Shown here: piece by piece, positions 26,301 to 35,703 of the stretch
Position numbering within the stretch: position 1 is the first letter of the stretch
Layout: each line of letters begins with the position of its first letter
Assembly: GCA_032622095.1 (NCBI GenBank)
Contig: CP136061.1
Span: 2,356,001 to 2,420,000, forward strand
DNA from: Siphonodentalium dalli
Taxonomy: Eukaryota > Mollusca > Scaphopoda > Gadilida > Siphonodentaliidae
Direction: 5' to 3'
Length of the DNA stretch: 64,000 bases
Notes under the pieces: generated by a model
What the model was told of the DNA's origin: nothing
Database searches by the model: none
What the model saw: only the letters and a program-made list of their open reading frames with translations
Position numbers and translations under genes: made by a program

Positions 26301-29300
26301 GCTCCTAGTTCTGTAGTTTGCAGTGTTTGAGAATGGTCACCGTCACTCAGTGATTAGTTATATTCGATGATATGGGTACGCTATTAGCCAAGTACGAAAA
26401 TTATACTCATACACGTGGTCGTAACAGCTTAACTATTGAATGTAGTATAGAATCTGTGTTCTTGGTCATTCATAAAGACGCGAACTGGGTCATCACAAGA
26501 GTCAACCACAATCAACCTGCTCGAATACCCGAGAACGGACCATGTGACGATTGTTGAGTCAACCAATTAGGCCGACTCGACTTGACACCGTGACACGCGA
26601 TCCGTTATCGGGTATTCCAATCACCGAGCGCGAGTTGTACCGCTCGCGAAGACCCGGTGACACCGATTCGAATATAATCTTAGCTGTTATTGATGCCTCC
26701 ACCAAACGAGTCACTAGCCTTAATATAAAATCAATGTTTAACGATCATAATTGTGTCATTTTACATCGAAATCGGGCATATCATGATTCGATTCGGTGTC
26801 ATATCATTTGGGCCGATTCGAGATTCGATTCGAACGAAAATGGCCGATTCACCAGCCCTAATGTGTAGCTCGCACAGAGCTTTTGGAGATTTATCATTTC
26901 TTAAAAGTTAAAATATATTCTTTCAGATCTGCTATGCCTTTGCTGTACAATTTCGGAGTGACAGACTTGTAGCGATGTCATCAAATTTGACAAAATTCCG
27001 GATAGCTGTCCAGGATATCGCCAACATGGATCCCCAGGTTGATATTAAATTGTTCACATGATACCACTTTGCAATTGGCCCATTTAAATATAAATGTTGA
27101 TGGTTCTTTTAACCACAAAAGTGTCCAGTCGCAAGTATCTCATCAGTATTATGATGTTGTACTCAAACTGCCGTAGCCCGCGATTCCTCCGGCTCTAACA
27201 GCTTGGGATATCCACATAGTTTAGCTGCACAATGATATAACTCCAGCTGAGAACGATGGAGCCAATATGACTTTAATTGGCTTTAAATATAGACAAAAAT
27301 ATATTTGTTTACATTTGATTTAATGTTGTCAATATACCGTGAAATGCCATGTAAACAAATGTTCGGTTCCTAACTTTTAAGTCGTTCTTGTCATGTAAAC
27401 CTCTAATTTACTTCTAATGCGAATGCGTTATATATCACTGCATTCAGGAGACACCATCCGATTTTCATACAAAAAGTACCGAAACATGTGCCCAGCTCGC
27501 TGGGCGGAAATGCCACTATAGACGACTAACGGAAGGGATCACCGGCTCTAACAGCAGATCTCATCCCAATATCCCAAGCTGTTAGAGCCGGGGGAATCGC
27601 AGGCTAACTGTACCGTTGCTATAATTTGTCATTATTAGTGGGCAAACTCCAAGTGTATATACCAATTAAAGTTGCACAGTTTGTTGAATTGAATTCTGCA
27701 CTGTATACATACAGATACAGTGATGCCCGCAATAATTGACCTCTTAACCACTACGGAATTATGGGAATTTTTTCAGGATTTAGTCAGAAATGGTAAAGCT
27801 CTCGTCAATGAATGGCAACAAGCCATATTTCCGACTAGATCCTGAAACATTTCCCATAATTATTTCGTGGTTAACAGGTCAATTATTGCGGGCATCACTG
27901 TAGAGATACTTTGAACATTCAGAAAACATGTGCTTTCATTTGATGATTCTAACAATTTCAGCAGGTCCTGAGCTGATATCTGTGCATTGTTTTGAAGTAA
28001 ACTTTACATTCACGTTGCCTATAGCATTAGGGTTTCATTTTAAAGCCCGTATCACGGTATGTCCCTTTAAATGTGACAATCTTGGTTGACTTTGTTCTCA
28101 AATTGAATACACACCTTTTTTTCAGGACTCGGATTTAAACTTATCTGATGTATTGAAGTATGTGGAACGTGAGGTCCAATACGATCGTGGGCAAAAAGTG
28201 TCAAAGTCCATGTCATCGATTGTCGAGATGAAAGAGGTAAACAAATCATCAATATTTCCCTGATTGGTCATTTTGCTAAATATGACATCCATAATTCATA
28301 GGTAATTGTAGTTAAAATTCTATTTCCGTTGTATGTTATAGTACTCAAAATGTACGATTAGAAGTGGGCGGTCAATGATGGTGATATTGCTATTAATTAA
28401 GATCAAATAAGTAGTTCGTTTCTCAGACACCGCCGCGTCCCGAAAAAAGGTGCGCCTCAGTGCTTTTTATTCCGATTCTATCATAAATAAATAAAAAATG
28501 AAATCCCTCGTCAAAATGTTTTTTGAAACAAATTTTTTTTTTGGAAAAAACAATTTTCCAATTTTTTCCCCTCTATGTTATTGGCATGTAAAACACATCT
28601 ACATCACTCAATATGCACCAGATATTATGTGTACTTCAAGCAACCATAAGTGTAAAACATATGCCCATTATGTGGTTGCAGATGAGGTCCATTCACAGCC
28701 CAATCTCAGGAATATATATATGTAGTTTTTAATTCCTCACACACTGGTATCCATGCAGAAAATAGTCTTGTGGGAGAAGAAAAATTACTGCATCTTATCT
28801 GTTGGAGGACAGACAATATAGAAGACAATCTATTTCAGAAGTGTTTTAGGCTGAATTATTGAGAATGGGGCTCTATCATTGTATAAGGCAGACTTAGACA
28901 GGATGAGATCAATACGTGTATACAACACTAACACTGTGGTACAATGGTAGCAGAGAGAAATAAAATAAAAAACTTACCTGCCTCACGTATACAATTCTTA
29001 TCGATAACAAATTAAAAATAAAAACCTGCCTCCCTCACGGTTAAATTTGGCCATAAATAATAAAAATAAATATCTGCCTCCCTCCTCATTTTGAAAAAAA
29101 AGTGTCTGAGAAACGAACTACTTATTTGATCTGGCCTAAGTTTCGGTAATTTCCGGAAACTGATATTAATAAACTTAATTTATGTTTTTATAAGCGGCGA
29201 TTATTTTTAGTCGAGTTTTATTAAAAAAAACGAGACTTATGGTTTGGCGAGAGACGGTTGGCGGACGGGCGGGGCGCCATAATCACCTATAACTCTGAAG

Positions 29301-31429
29301 TTTATTGATGGATCTTAAAACATTTTGTTGTGTGAGTTTATATCTATGACCGCTCCTTGCATACATAAAATCCGTTCGGTCTGATTATAGGGGGCGGAGC
29401 TATGGCCGCTAATTAAATCATTTTTGCGAATTTTGAGCTCGTTAGCGCGATAACTCAAACAAATATTAACCGATTTGTTCGAAACTTGCTGTATGACATT
29501 TTCACAAGAATATCTTCATCGAGTTCGAAAACCGAGCCGGTCCGATTATAAGGGGCGGAGCTATGACCGCTAATTATTTCATTTTTGCGAATTTTGAGCT
29601 CGTTAGCGCGATAACTCAAACAAATATTAACCAAACTTGCTGTAGGCCACCTAAAACTCGACCCAGCATCTCTGATGCTACCGCTTGTTTTAAATTATTT
29701 AAATGTGTTTAACATGTGTATTTCTAATAAAGGAATCCGGGGACAAAATATATAGTGCCATTAGTAAAGATCCAAATAGTGAGTGAGAGCCCTAGATTCA
29801 CTCTCAAGGTCCCCCAGACCCCCTCCTAATGGGACGGGGACACCCCCTTCCATACCTACATCACATTATGACCCTGGACACCAATAGGATGGCTCTGGAC
29901 ACCCTTATGATGATTATGGAGTCTAATGGACACCCACCTGGTGGCCCTGGACATAACAGTATGGTCCTGGACACCCACAGGACACCCATCGTGTGGCTTG
30001 GTACACCCACAGTATATGACCCTGGACACCAATTGGATGGTCATGGACACCCATCTGATGGCCTTGGACACACACGGGACACCCATAGTGTGGCTTGGAA
30101 CACCCACAGTATGGACCTGGACACACATAGGATGGCCCTCGACACCCATATGATGACCCGGGGCACCCCCAGTATGGCCCTGGAGACCAATAGGATGGCC
30201 CTGGACACCACACAAGACACATTAGATGGATTACTGAAACGTTTCTGGCACATTAATCAATATTACCATGGGAAATTATAACTTGATTTAAATTTCCGTT
30301 GAAAAAATAGCAATTTTCAAATAAATAATATGTTATGTGGGCCATTTTGGATTGTGGCCAACTAAATTGGGTCATTATTACATATATAAGGTTTGGTATA
30401 CTACATGACTGTTTAATAGCAATATATGCCACTATTAAGTATCATTATGACCATATAACTGAATATCTCAAAATTTAAGCGAAATGGGGGAAGTTGGGGT
30501 TGGTGGCCATTTTGTTTCTTCCTTGACCTAGATATTTCACAGTCACAGCAGATGGATGACTAAACAGTTGCGTGATTATTAATCCATATTTTCATGGGAA
30601 ATTCTAGCTTTAGGTAAAAAAAAACCTGTAATTTTTAAGTAAAAATCTAAAATAGTGGCCATTTTGTGGTGGCCGTTTTGGATTCAGGTTCACTCAATTA
30701 AGTCACAATTATGCGGAAAACTATCAGGAAGACGATCGAAGTTGTTTTGTAACGATTGGTTGAATAATTTTGCCACAAAGGCCAAAAACGTAGACTTGGG
30801 GTACAATCGGGAGAAATGGCGGCCATCTTGGATTACAAAAAATGCTCAAAGCTGATTTTCGATATGTTCTTCCAGAGACTTTCTCGCTTATTTTGATACC
30901 AAATTCGCTTCTATACATTTTTCTTCCAGGTAGGCCCACTATTTTGGGTTCAACGACTAGTCTATAACATGAGTTACCAGGCTACTGAGTTCTGATGAGA
31001 TAAATTAAATTTACTATTGACACAATAATTTTAACTTTTTTGTTAGCATATTCCTAAATTATTTTACAGGGCATTGCGGATGAAGATATTGAAAGTAGTC
31101 TTGAAAGCAACTTACTGGATCCTCCAAGGCTTGTAGCATTCCACGAGGGAGATGTGGTGAAAGGCATGTTCATCCTGGCGGACGGGAATATTATAAAAGC
31201 CTTCGGGAGCTCGGTGCATTCTGGTATTACTCAACTGTTGAGTTCATACTATATTTTCGATCTGAACTACCCGCGGTGTTTCGCCATGGTTTTGGCAGCC
31301 CTCCAGATTTTTATGATGGGGGAACCATACTCACACAAAAAGAAAGGGGGTGATGTATCCAAAAAGTTCTTGTTTTTTATTAAAAAACTTCGGCCGATAT
31401 TTGATAACGTTCAGCTTCCGGAAGATTGA
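11229..31429 (+). CDS. CIDE-N / SAMD3-like protein gene, seven exons
   Basis: Gene span; the exons are listed separately. Joining 11,248-11,314, 14,733-15,002, 23,374-23,627, 24,492-24,839, 26,927-27,037, 28,126-28,236 and 31,070-31,429 gives about 506 residues. Phases are consistent (1, 1, 0, 0, 0, 0) and every intron is GT-AG. The N-terminus is a CIDE-N domain (known family: DFF/CIDE interaction module, PB1-like fold), with KIVLECDGTDIEDDE and FLFLEAGQVW as landmarks. The rest matches the body of metazoan SAMD3-like 'uncharacterized' proteins: a basic IRHKRLAEKQK segment, NPDH-like and FPCL-like landmarks, and a C-terminal FHEGDVVKG...YYIFDLNYPR core. I infer a regulatory or adaptor role. 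No catalytic residues are seen, and no DFF40-type nuclease domain. The first exon carries an apparent frameshift. The introns are loaded with small transposons. Confidence 0.8.
11534..12272. mobile_element. Foldback hAT-type element in intron 1
   Basis: Two inverted arms of about 240 bp (11,534-11,770 and about 12,040-12,272) start with CACAGGGGGCAGGAAT. The unit is flanked by a perfect 8-bp target duplication, ACGCAGGC, at 11,526-11,533 and 12,273-12,280. An 8-bp duplication is the hAT signature. There is no transposase inside; the 62-aa minus ORF at 11,960 is an arm by-product. Confidence 0.85.
12281..14732. other. Rest of intron 1
   Basis: Contains a poly-G run at about 12,939-12,953 and a remnant of the TTTGGTATG...CAGGTCAAGTTCGAT repeat at about 13,655-13,740. 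A diverged pair of about 70 bp shares AAGTTGATAACTATTTGGTCT at about 14,143 and 14,635. The other ORFs here show no domain. Confidence 0.45.
14733..15002 (+). CDS. Exon 2: second half of the CIDE-N domain and Ser-rich linker
   Basis: Acceptor: a long T tract and CAG at 14,730-14,732. Donor: CATATG|GTTAGT at 15,003. The frame reads AEKLMVKSDGCKIVLECDGT, then IEDDEVL...FLFLEAGQVW, the classic end of CIDE-N, followed by a low-complexity Ser/Asn linker (SISSSSLTPPSQPY). Phase 1 on both sides. The internal Met at 14,747 is not a start. Confidence 0.85.
15015..15824. other. First part of intron 2
   Basis: AT-rich with no named repeat and no coding signal. The 117-aa minus ORF at 15,257-15,610 is hydrophobic and AT-driven, with no domain recognised. 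Confidence 0.35.
15825..16067 (+). repeat. Truncated Helentron-like repeat
   Basis: Starts with a TATACCCCCACTATCAAAGT hairpin-like word, then GTCCGTCTGTCCG and GTCCGTCCGTCCGTC, and then the ATAACTTGATCAAATATGAACC and GTTATGCCTCATTTTCGACTT segments typical of this repeat class. It is cut off at the start of the next element. Confidence 0.5.
16068..17023 (+). mobile_element. Helentron-like non-autonomous element
   Basis: The left end has TATCCCCCGCCAAATTG folding onto AATTTGCGGGGGATA. The same word returns inverted near the right end (AATTTCGGCGGGGGATA, 16,987-17,002) as a subterminal inverted repeat. The right end closes with a GTCG-TCTG-CGAC hairpin (about 17,005-17,016) and TGCTTGTT. Subterminal inverted repeats, internal tandem repeats and a 3' hairpin are the known layout of Helentron-associated elements; class assignment is inference. 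Confidence 0.55.
16178..16890 (+). repeat. About 161-bp tandem repeat, 4-5 units
   Basis: The word GTCAACGGATTTCAAAGAT recurs at about 16,178, 16,348, 16,511, 16,672 and 16,833. Each unit also carries AGTATCTAGAACGAGTTCGC, CCGGCCGGATATTTTAAGC and GACGACGTCACAGGGCTC. The three similar ORFs starting MSTDFK come from this repeat and are not genes. Confidence 0.9.
17024..20771. other. Middle of intron 2, no gene seen
   Basis: Includes a poly-C run near 17,310, a moderately GC-rich ORF pair at 17,398-17,722 without a recognised domain, and a remnant of the GAAATTTGGTATGTGGG...CAGGTCAAGTTCGAT repeat at about 19,985-20,065. The 105-aa minus ORF at 18,252-18,569 and its plus-strand shadow are not recognised. 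I cannot exclude a small unrecognised exon. Confidence 0.35.
20779..20828. repeat. Small foldback flanked by direct repeats
   Basis: GTAGTTGAAAATCAACGTC pairs imperfectly with GACGTCGTTTTTCGACTAC-like sequence around a short ATTA centre. The hairpin is bracketed by the direct repeat CTTCATAG (20,772-20,779 and 20,829-20,836), like a very small transposon-derived insertion. Confidence 0.45.
20840..22164. other. Later part of intron 2
   Basis: AT-rich. Has a poly-C run at about 21,641-21,652, with no coding or mobile signature that I can support. A short hairpin (CTCTCAGTTTCCTGAACTGAGAG) lies near 20,910-20,935. Confidence 0.35.
22165..22337 (-). mobile_element. 5' end remnant of a hAT element
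   Basis: On the minus strand it starts TAGAGATGGGCGGTTAACCG, a typical hAT terminal word. About 120 bp in comes a Met-led reading MAENDEQTSHVWKYK, resembling the opening of a hAT transposase BED finger (S-x-VW-x-x-F), then a stop. The rest of the element and its other end were not found. Confidence 0.5.
22690..23020 (+). repeat. SINE/L2-type tail repeat
   Basis: GATAAGCGCTATATAAATG followed by a (TTTAC)n-like tail at about 22,972-23,015 is the well-known 3' tail shared by many L2-clade LINEs and their SINE partners. The upstream part has GGGGTAAAGTCAAGCGCTTAG. The left edge is a guess. Confidence 0.55.
23374..23627 (+). CDS. Exon 3 of the CIDE-N/SAMD3-like gene
   Basis: Acceptor TTAATACTTGCAG with a second CAG three bases on (23,371-23,376), a NAGNAG site that could give one residue more or less; both keep phase 1. 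Donor CCATGG|GTTAGT at 23,628, phase 0. Reads LPEFTSDIAAALEAKKIESV and YCYQKWPQMDEKSHYAVIGE, matching the region of SAMD3-like proteins where an all-helical body begins. The apparent signal peptide MQAFILFNLILAAVLA upstream is intron sequence. Confidence 0.85.
24060..24335. repeat. Dispersed repeat remnant in intron 3
   Basis: GATAACTTTAGT, CCAAATTTGGTATGTGAC and CAGGTCAACTTCGA recur in the order seen in the Helentron-like repeats near 13,655, 19,985 and 35,860. Heavily decayed; termini are not visible. Confidence 0.45.
24492..24839 (+). CDS. Exon 4 of the CIDE-N/SAMD3-like gene
   Basis: Acceptor AATTTCAG|TCC at 24,491; donor GTTTAT|GTGAGT at 24,840; 116 codons, phase 0 on both sides. Starts SFLVKQISQKIRHKRLAEKQ, a basic helix, then a Pro/Lys spacer and EFKKQRKNQKPDHIKMLLES, ending KVLDKFPCLRDGVY. 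The NPDH-like and FPxL landmarks are diagnostic of the SAMD3-like family. Confidence 0.9.
25001..25295. mobile_element. hAT-type MITE in intron 4
   Basis: 14-bp perfect inverted ends CAGGCCTCAAGCTA / TAGCTTGAGGCCTG, flanked by an 8-bp target duplication ATTGAGAG at 24,993-25,000 and 25,296-25,303. No ORF inside. Confidence 0.92.
25333..25480. mobile_element. piggyBac-type MITE, short copy
   Basis: Left end CCCATTGTTGA, right end ATTCAGTCAAGTAAGGG followed by TTAA (25,481-25,484). The left flank is ACTA, not TTAA, so the site is partly decayed. A central inverted repeat (25,355-25,380 against 25,398-25,423, 26-bp arms) matches the palindrome of the copy at 36,182-37,418. Confidence 0.75.
25654..26860. 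mobile_element. hAT-type element in intron 4
   Basis: Ends TAGAGCCCGGCGAA and (inverted) TAGGGCTGGTGAAT, imperfect inverted repeats. Both ends carry GATTCGATTCG-type subterminal words. Flanked by the 8-bp duplication ATGTGTAG at 25,646-25,653 and 26,861-26,868. The ORFs inside (26,372 and 26,551) show no transposase motif, so it is non-autonomous. Confidence 0.88.
26927..27037 (+). CDS. Exon 5 of the CIDE-N/SAMD3-like gene
   Basis: Acceptor ATTCTTTCAG|ATC; donor CCCCAG|GTTGAT at 27,038; 37 codons, phase 0 on both sides. Reads ICYAFAVQFRSDRLVAMSSN, then LTKFRIAVQDIANMDPQ. Too short to be found as an ORF with a start codon; placed by splice signals, phase and position between exons 4 and 6. 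Confidence 0.75.
27718..27900. mobile_element. mariner-type palindromic MITE in intron 5
   Basis: 25-bp perfect inverted ends beginning CAGTGATGCCCGCAATAATT, flanked by TA on both sides (27,716-27,717 and 27,901-27,902). The arms continue imperfectly almost to the centre. A truncated relative lies at 10,288 and a decayed right end near 36,122. Confidence 0.92.
28126..28236 (+). CDS. Exon 6 of the CIDE-N/SAMD3-like gene
   Basis: Acceptor CTTTTTTTCAG|GAC; donor AAAGAG|GTAAAC at 28,237; 37 codons, phase 0 on both sides. Reads DSDLNLSDVLKYVEREVQYD and ends KSMSSIVEMKE. The same length and phase as exon 5, but the sequences are not alike, so this is not a recent exon duplication. Confidence 0.75.
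28400..29132. mobile_element. DNA transposon with 31-bp perfect inverted ends, intron 6
   Basis: AGATCAAATAAGTAGTTCGT... at 28,400-28,430 is the exact reverse complement of 29,102-29,132. No convincing target duplication flanks it, so the superfamily is open. The interior is AT-rich with repeats of a CTGCCTC-containing unit near 28,975-29,090 and no transposase. Confidence 0.7.
29205..29690 (+). mobile_element. Helentron-like element in intron 6
   Basis: TCGAGTTTTA (29,211-29,220) returns inverted as TAAAACTCGA (29,652-29,661). The right end has a CAGCATC-TCT-GATGCT hairpin, then ACCGCTTGTT. The interior carries two units of about 175 bp with GGCGGAGCTATG and GAGCTCGTTAGCGCGATAAC. The end design matches the element at 16,068. 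Confidence 0.5.
29860..30235 (+). repeat. 21-bp minisatellite
   Basis: About fifteen units of the type GGCCCTGGACACCCATAGGAT, some expanded to about 32 bp. Because 21 is a multiple of three, all frames stay open, which produces several repetitive ORFs that are not genes. Confidence 0.9.
30236..31060. repeat. Diverged pair of about 300-bp repeats at the end of intron 6
   Basis: ATTAATC-ATATT-CATGGGAAATT and GTGGCCATTTTG words occur in the same order at about 30,250-30,370 and 30,575-30,690, indicating an old tandem duplication. No gene. Confidence 0.45.
31070..31429 (+). CDS. Exon 7, C-terminal exon of the CIDE-N/SAMD3-like gene
   Basis: Acceptor TTATTTTACAG|GGC at 31,069; stop TGA at 31,427-31,429; 119 residues, entering in phase 0. 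Reads GIADEDIESSLESNLLDPPR, then FHEGDVVKGMFILADGNII and YYIFDLNYPRCFAMVLAALQ, the conserved C-terminal core of SAMD3-like proteins. The ORF is in frame with the upstream exons. The C-terminal tail is basic (KKKGGDVSKK). No canonical AATAAA follows closely; ATTAAA is near 31,797. Confidence 0.9.
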   Translation, partial: GIADEDIESSLESNLLDPPRLVAFHEGDVVKGMFILADGNIIKAFGSSVHSGITQLLSSYYIFDLNYPRCFAMVLAALQIFMMGEPYSHKKKGGDVSKKFLFFIKKLRPIFDNVQLPED

Positions 31430-31859
31430 TAAAAAGAGAATGTTATAGAAAGCCAAAAGTGACATGCTTGTATGAACAACCAATCAAATGTGCGTAACAT
31501 GATAATATCATGTACTGTCACAGAATGCAAATTTTACAGAAATGCTCAAGGGCTTTGTGTATTTAAAGGGGCATTTCATACTTTCAAGCGAGACTATGAG
31601 TGGCTGTGGATTAACCCATTGTTCATATGTAGGGATTTTTTAGAATATGAACAGGTGGCAGATTCCTATTCACTCATTTATATGGATGTTGAAACTGATG
31701 TTGAGATAATAATTTCAACAATGTTGCTTGAACTTAAACTTATTATCTGAAAATTCTACCGCTTGTATATAAGTTTGTTTAAAGAATTTATATTAATTAA
31801 AGTTCGCATGCATGTTAAACTTACTTAACTTAACGCATGTTAAACTTAATTTGCCATTG

Positions 31860-32450
31860 TTAATGTCATGATTCTATTTTAAACTCATTTTGGCAAGTTT
31901 GGCAAATTTCATTTGGGCAAATATATTGTAGACATAAACACGCAGTGACAGTTGGCAATAATTTTTGTAAATTGTCACAAGAATTTTGTAAAAAGTGAGA
32001 TTATGTAGAAGTTAGAACATTGTGAAAATTAACAGATTTCCTTATGTTATGTGTTTAATTGGCCAGACAATTATTCTGAACACAGTGGTATCCACTGAAC
32101 TGGGACAGATTAATCTGAACTATTAATACCCCACATCAGCCATATGATGGAGGTCAGGATGGGATTAAAGCTTTTTCAACTCAATTCACTGAAGGTTAGA
32201 TGTGAATTCCTTATGGGTGGCTACAGTTATCTCCAAAACTAAAACACTAACACAATATAGCAGAACCTATTCATTTTTACAATGTTCTACATAATCTTAC
32301 TTTTTACAAAATTCTTGGACAAAAATATAGCTATAAACTGTCACTGCGTGTTTATGTCTACAATATATTTGACCAAATGGAATTTGCCAAAAGTTCTTCA
32401 AATGTGAGTTCTTGTCAAAATAATGTTTTAAATTGTCCCTCAAAAGCATA
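31860..32450. repeat. Long inverted repeat (foldback)
   Basis: About 150 bp at 31,880-32,030 is found inverted at about 32,265-32,410. Shared words include ATATATTGTAGACATAAACA and ACAAGAATTTTGTAAAAAGT. The loop is about 230 bp. No clear target duplication, so it is called only an inverted repeat of probable MITE origin. Confidence 0.7.
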
Positions 32451-33453
32451 ATTTTTAAATTTTATTAATATAATAAAATAATATGTGGTAAAGCAGTTAT
32501 GCCCATTCTAATTCTCTTCGATAAAATCTGGGTCATTTCCAGGTAGCTTAAGTAACTTTTCAAGCTGTCAGTCTGAAGCTGGCCCATGCAGTCCGAGTAG
32601 GGAAAGTCGAGTCAAAAAAAACAATTGTCATCTTTTCCGATTGTCAAAAAAATATTTAGGCCTAGTTCTCTTCTGCAGCATACTGTTTTACTTTTTCAAT
32701 AAACTTCATATATTATCCAGATACGACACAATATACAATTGGTAACTTAAAATTTGTGAGAATAGTGCCGATGAAAAACGTCAACGACGTCATCATTGCA
32801 CGTCAATCATTTGTGTGAAACTGAAAATGAAACTACAATAGACTTAGGCCAGCCTGTGTGTAATGTTGAATGGGGTTTTCTGATCGTCACCGATTGTGAC
32901 CGATCACCAATCCCAGCCAAATTGAGAGGATCAGAAATTTGAAATAATTAAATTTTAACCGCGCTTGGGGCCGATACTACGTGAAAACTTAGCTCAGTTA
33001 AACTAAAACAGGTTCATTTTACGATTGTTTGGCTCCGTTTAATGTTTTATGCATTTTCATCAGCGCTACTGATATGAATTATGTGTCAATTTTAGTGGAC
33101 GGCGACTTCGACGACCAAAATAAAAATTATGATTTTTAGTTTTCGAACGCTGCTGGCATCTCTGGAACCTGGGGTACGGTGTTGAACCAAACTTTTTCGA
33201 AAACTATAGATATTAGGACACAGAATGGTGCATTTGGTTACAGATTTAGGAAAGAGAAAACCGTTTTGTGGGGGCAAAATTAGATGTACCTATCTTTTTC
33301 TACTTTGGAAGTCCTATACCTTCTCAATATTTTAATAATTTTTTGTTTTAATTTTTTTGATACCCATGCAGTAACCCATGTGTTTGCAGTCAGGCAATTT
33401 TGATCGATGGCTTAATTTCTTTGAACATTCCATTAGAGCCAACAATATATTTA
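32451..33453. other. Intergenic stretch, nothing recognised
   Basis: AT-rich; the only longer ORF (33,092-33,277, minus) has no recognisable domain. Confidence 0.35.
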
Positions 33454-33965
33454 AGCCCAATTCACACTACTGCCATGCGTGTGTCGCGTCCGATGCGACA
33501 GTTATAGATTAGTGATAATAGCATAGCGACATTCGCAACCGTCGCATTGACAATAGATATTTTGACGCAACGCAACTGTTGCATACCTTATATGTAAAAC
33601 ATGTGTAGCGTCAGGCATTGGCAATGTTCGTCAAGTCATTAGCGCGTGTTATCTCCCTTTCCATCGAAATCATTTGTCAACAGATACTTAACCTAAGAAG
33701 CGTCGGAGAAATGATTTTGCGGGTTCCACTGCATCTAATGTTTCACAATTATCCTATTGGGGTACCGATATGAAAGAGATTTATCTGTGCAGAGCTCAGC
33801 ACTAAACTAAATACAAGTAAAATGTATAATTGTTTTGTTACCGGTTGTCCAGTCCGGAAATCTCTGATTTGTCGATATTCGGACTCTGTGCGACCGTCGT
33901 TGCAGTGTGAATGTGTATGTTCGTGTCGGACGCAACGCACACATCGCAACAGTCTGAATGGGCCT
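33454..33965. mobile_element. Harbinger-type MITE
   Basis: Inverted ends AGCCCAATTCACACT and AGGCCCATTCAGACT extend, imperfectly, about 40 bp to GCGTCCGA. The flanks are TTA on both sides (33,451-33,453 and 33,966-33,968), as in PIF/Harbinger elements. ORFs inside are by-products. Confidence 0.75.
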
Positions 33966-33968
33966 TTA

Positions 33969-34668
33969 TCCTTCTATGGACACTATGTGTGGCATTTTAT
34001 TTAATAAATTTAGGATGTGTTGCATTTATTAGATAAATAATGAACGCATGTATGATTATTCTGTAAAACGGAATACACTAAGTCTTATGCATGTATGATA
34101 TCAGGTGCGACATCAGCCCTCGGTCACCTCACATCAGCCTTCGGTCTCAGGCTGATATATATAAGGTTACCTCGGGCAGATCCATCACTGACACACACAA
34201 CCAAATTGCGGAAATTCCAGCAAACTTTGTCGTTTCGCACCCAAATTTGAAAACTGTCAACATTAACATGGGAGATCTTCATATACCATTTACTCCGACC
34301 AATGTCAGAATGTGCCCAGCAGTCTATTTCACGGAAATCATATCCAGATTAACAATTTGAACATTCACAACCACTTGAAAAATGAATTTGAAAACATGAC
34401 ATGAACTGACATTGAATTCGGCGGGTGAATGACATTGTTCGGTGTGAGTAAAGATAAAGTTCCAATTATAATCAATTGACTACGAAACATGTTGTTGAAA
34501 ATTATATTAAATTAATTGTTATTTCGTATTAATTGTCATCGTACATGTATGTACATGCACATTACCAAGCACAAATATGAATATGAGATATGATAATGAA
34601 GTTATCTTTTCTGAATGGGACGGCGACAAAGTGGTTAATAAAGATGGCCTGATTAATGTATACATGCA
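33969..34668. other. Short intergenic stretch
   Basis: Holds an 89-codon ORF (34,091-34,360) containing a duplicated CATCAGCC-TCGGTC word, with no recognised domain, then AT-rich DNA up to the transposase remnant. Confidence 0.3.
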
Positions 34669-34945
34669 AATTGTTGAAGTGTTATATGAAAAGTGACTCA
34701 ATTCCATATATAGCACCAGAATCCATTGAATTAAACCGCCGAAACATCACAAAAAATGGGCAAATTGTTGAATTTCCGAACTTTGAATACTACATTCCTT
34801 TAGAGCAGTCTCTGCACAATTTATTAGAGCTACCTGAGGTATGGCATTATGTACAACATCCCCATTTTTCTTCCAATGAAGATTATATGCAGGATTTTTG
34901 TGATGGTGAGTTTTTTCAGACGCATCCCCTTTTCATAGAAAATAA

Positions 34946-35703
34946 GGCTAGACCAATTTAATAACTTGGATTACGAACCCGCCGATAACAAATTAGGAGA
35001 AATTGAATAAAAATAAAAATTGGAGAGAATTTAAAAAAACAAACAAATTAGAAATTTTTTGTGTGAACATAAATATGAAGTTATACCATATCTAAAACAT
35101 CTGTATCAGTATGATTCAGTAATTTTATGGTACTTTTTGAACAAATACTAACACCCAGCTTTTCATGAGTAACAATATTCACATTGACATTTTCAGGAAT
35201 TATCTGGCAATAAAAGAGTTTAATATTAAAGCAGTGGTTTAAATAAACATGGGCACAATCTAATCTAAATATTAAGCATGTAGCCTTGTACACTCATATT
35301 AAAATAGTAGGAAATGTTCATCTATTGGGTGTAACAGTTAATCACTCTGAACATACCATGGAGTGAGAGGTGCATATGTCATTCTATGCCAACAATTAAT
35401 GTACATGGCATGCATAATTTTAAATCCATTTTTCATGAGGTTGTGAGATAATAGAGATTTTCAAGGTAGTCTCAATGCATGTTTCCTTGTATGAAGTGTT
35501 TGATTGATATAAAAGTTAAGCCATATACTATTAAACAATCAGGAGACTAGTATAAGTATGACTACATGAAATTCGGTCATTCAGTAATTATCCATCCGCG
35601 GGTGACAGACACCGGATAAAAGTGGTCTAATTGTGTTTTTCCTCTCCATCTTCAGATTTTCATCCTCGATATTCGTAATTCAAGTTATCAAATTGTTCTG
35701 ACC
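34946..35703. mobile_element. Harbinger-type element inside the transposase pseudogene
   Basis: Ends GGCTAGACCAATTTAATAAC and (inverted) GGTCAGAACAATTTGATAAC; 27 of the first 32 positions agree. The flanks are TAA on both sides (34,943-34,945 and 35,704-35,706). The intact gene has a single TAA at this point, so the insertion site is known exactly. No transposase inside. Confidence 0.92.

Noticed and set aside
29829-30281. 150-codon ORF and overlapping ORFs with regular GHP/DTHRM-type repeats
   Set aside because: Produced by a 21-bp minisatellite whose length keeps all frames open; no conserved frame.
33749-34004. Overlapping Cys/Arg-rich ORFs on both strands
   Set aside because: They fall within a Harbinger-type MITE and its inverted ends.
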